A stretch of 5,343 nucleotides of DNA from Thermoprotei archaeon ex4572_64. GTDB lineage: Archaea > Thermoproteota > Thermoprotei > Thermoproteales > Thermocladiaceae. Positions 5,230-5,343 of the stretch are shown here, piece by piece. The DNA lies in NCBI GenBank assembly GCA_002254895.1, contig NJDF01000071.1:608-5950 (forward strand), read 5' to 3'. A program made the translations under genes and the position numbers. Within the stretch, counting starts at the first letter, position 1. Every line of letters starts with the position of its first letter. The notes below the pieces were generated by a model. The model did no database searches and was not told the DNA's origin. It saw nothing but the letters and a program-made list of their open reading frames with translations.

Positions 5230-5343
5230 ACCTTTCCTTCCTAAATAATCTTCATTTAGTAGAGAAAAATGAAATTATAGAAAAAATATTGCTATTAATA
5301 TTCTTCTTACTGTTAATATCATCATTCCTATTAATCCACATGT
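5230..5343. other. Right edge: no supported gene
   Basis: Both strands have hydrophobic open frames reaching the edge. On the minus strand a frame enters from the right and ends at TAA 5277-5275 (last residues RRILIAIFFL); it could be the C-terminus of a membrane protein. On the plus strand a frame from 5220 reads EKILLLIFFLLLISSF and could be a signal peptide, but it has no ATG or Shine-Dalgarno sequence. They are complementary readings of the same AT-rich bases, and the sequence beyond the edge is needed to choose between them. Confidence 0.4.

Noticed and set aside
5275..5343. Minus-strand frame entering from the right edge, hydrophobic, ending at TAA 5277-5275
   Set aside because: Only 22 codons are visible, and a hydrophobic reading of T-rich DNA is expected by chance. 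The opposite strand is equally open, so the frame cannot be called a gene.
5220..5343. Plus-strand frame reaching the right edge with a signal-peptide-like run (ILLLIFFLLLISSF)
   Set aside because: There is no ATG or GTG start, no Shine-Dalgarno sequence and no box A at the right distance before TTG 5289. It is the complement of the minus-strand hydrophobic frame.
1..5343. Search for CRISPR repeats, insertion sequence ends and long direct repeats
   Set aside because: No regularly spaced repeats, transposase motifs or terminal inverted repeats were seen. The only repeated element is the short hexamer AGTACT.

Overview
The window looks like a piece of an AT-rich archaeal genome, most likely a thermophilic Thermoproteota (Crenarchaeota) lineage. 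The support is two ribosomal proteins of archaeal type (uL11 and uL1), three promoters with TTTTTAAA/TTTATAAA-like box A elements placed about 26-27 bases before the start codon (leaderless transcription), use of GTG and TTG starts, and an exported Lon-like (S16) protease without an ATPase domain of a kind known from archaea. All recognised genes lie on the minus strand, so the biological order runs from high to low coordinates.

Reading in the direction of transcription: the right edge (about 5097-5343) has no convincing gene, only a possible 41-codon ORF. Then comes a two-gene toxin-antitoxin module: an MNT-type nucleotidyltransferase (5065-4607, antitoxin MntA-like) and a HEPN/DUF86 ribonuclease (4603-4175, toxin HepT-like), 3 bases apart. 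After a 230-base non-coding stretch comes uL11 (3944-3417), then, after 115 bases and with its own promoter, uL1 (3301-2705). An unrecognised 169-codon ORF (2744-2235) overlaps the end of uL1 by 40 bases. It is followed by a 605-residue exported, doubly membrane-anchored S16 protease (2194-377). The protease's stop overlaps the ATG of a TatD-family metal-dependent hydrolase that runs off the left edge (380-1).

The ribosomal part is unusual. In most archaea uL11-uL1 is followed by uL10 and bL12-type stalk genes; here neither follows. uL11 has lost the proline/glycine-rich N-terminal segment that normally contacts the GTPase centre (PP-x-G/A-P replaced by Q and S). uL1 is about 20 residues short, apparently through loss of one helix of its rRNA-binding domain. 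The genes downstream of uL1 suggest an envelope proteolysis or quality-control function grafted onto a ribosomal gene cluster. The HEPN-MNT pair immediately upstream is an accessory defence or stress module. The hexamer AGTACT is also strongly over-represented through the whole window. Comparisons with family members are from memory; no search was run.
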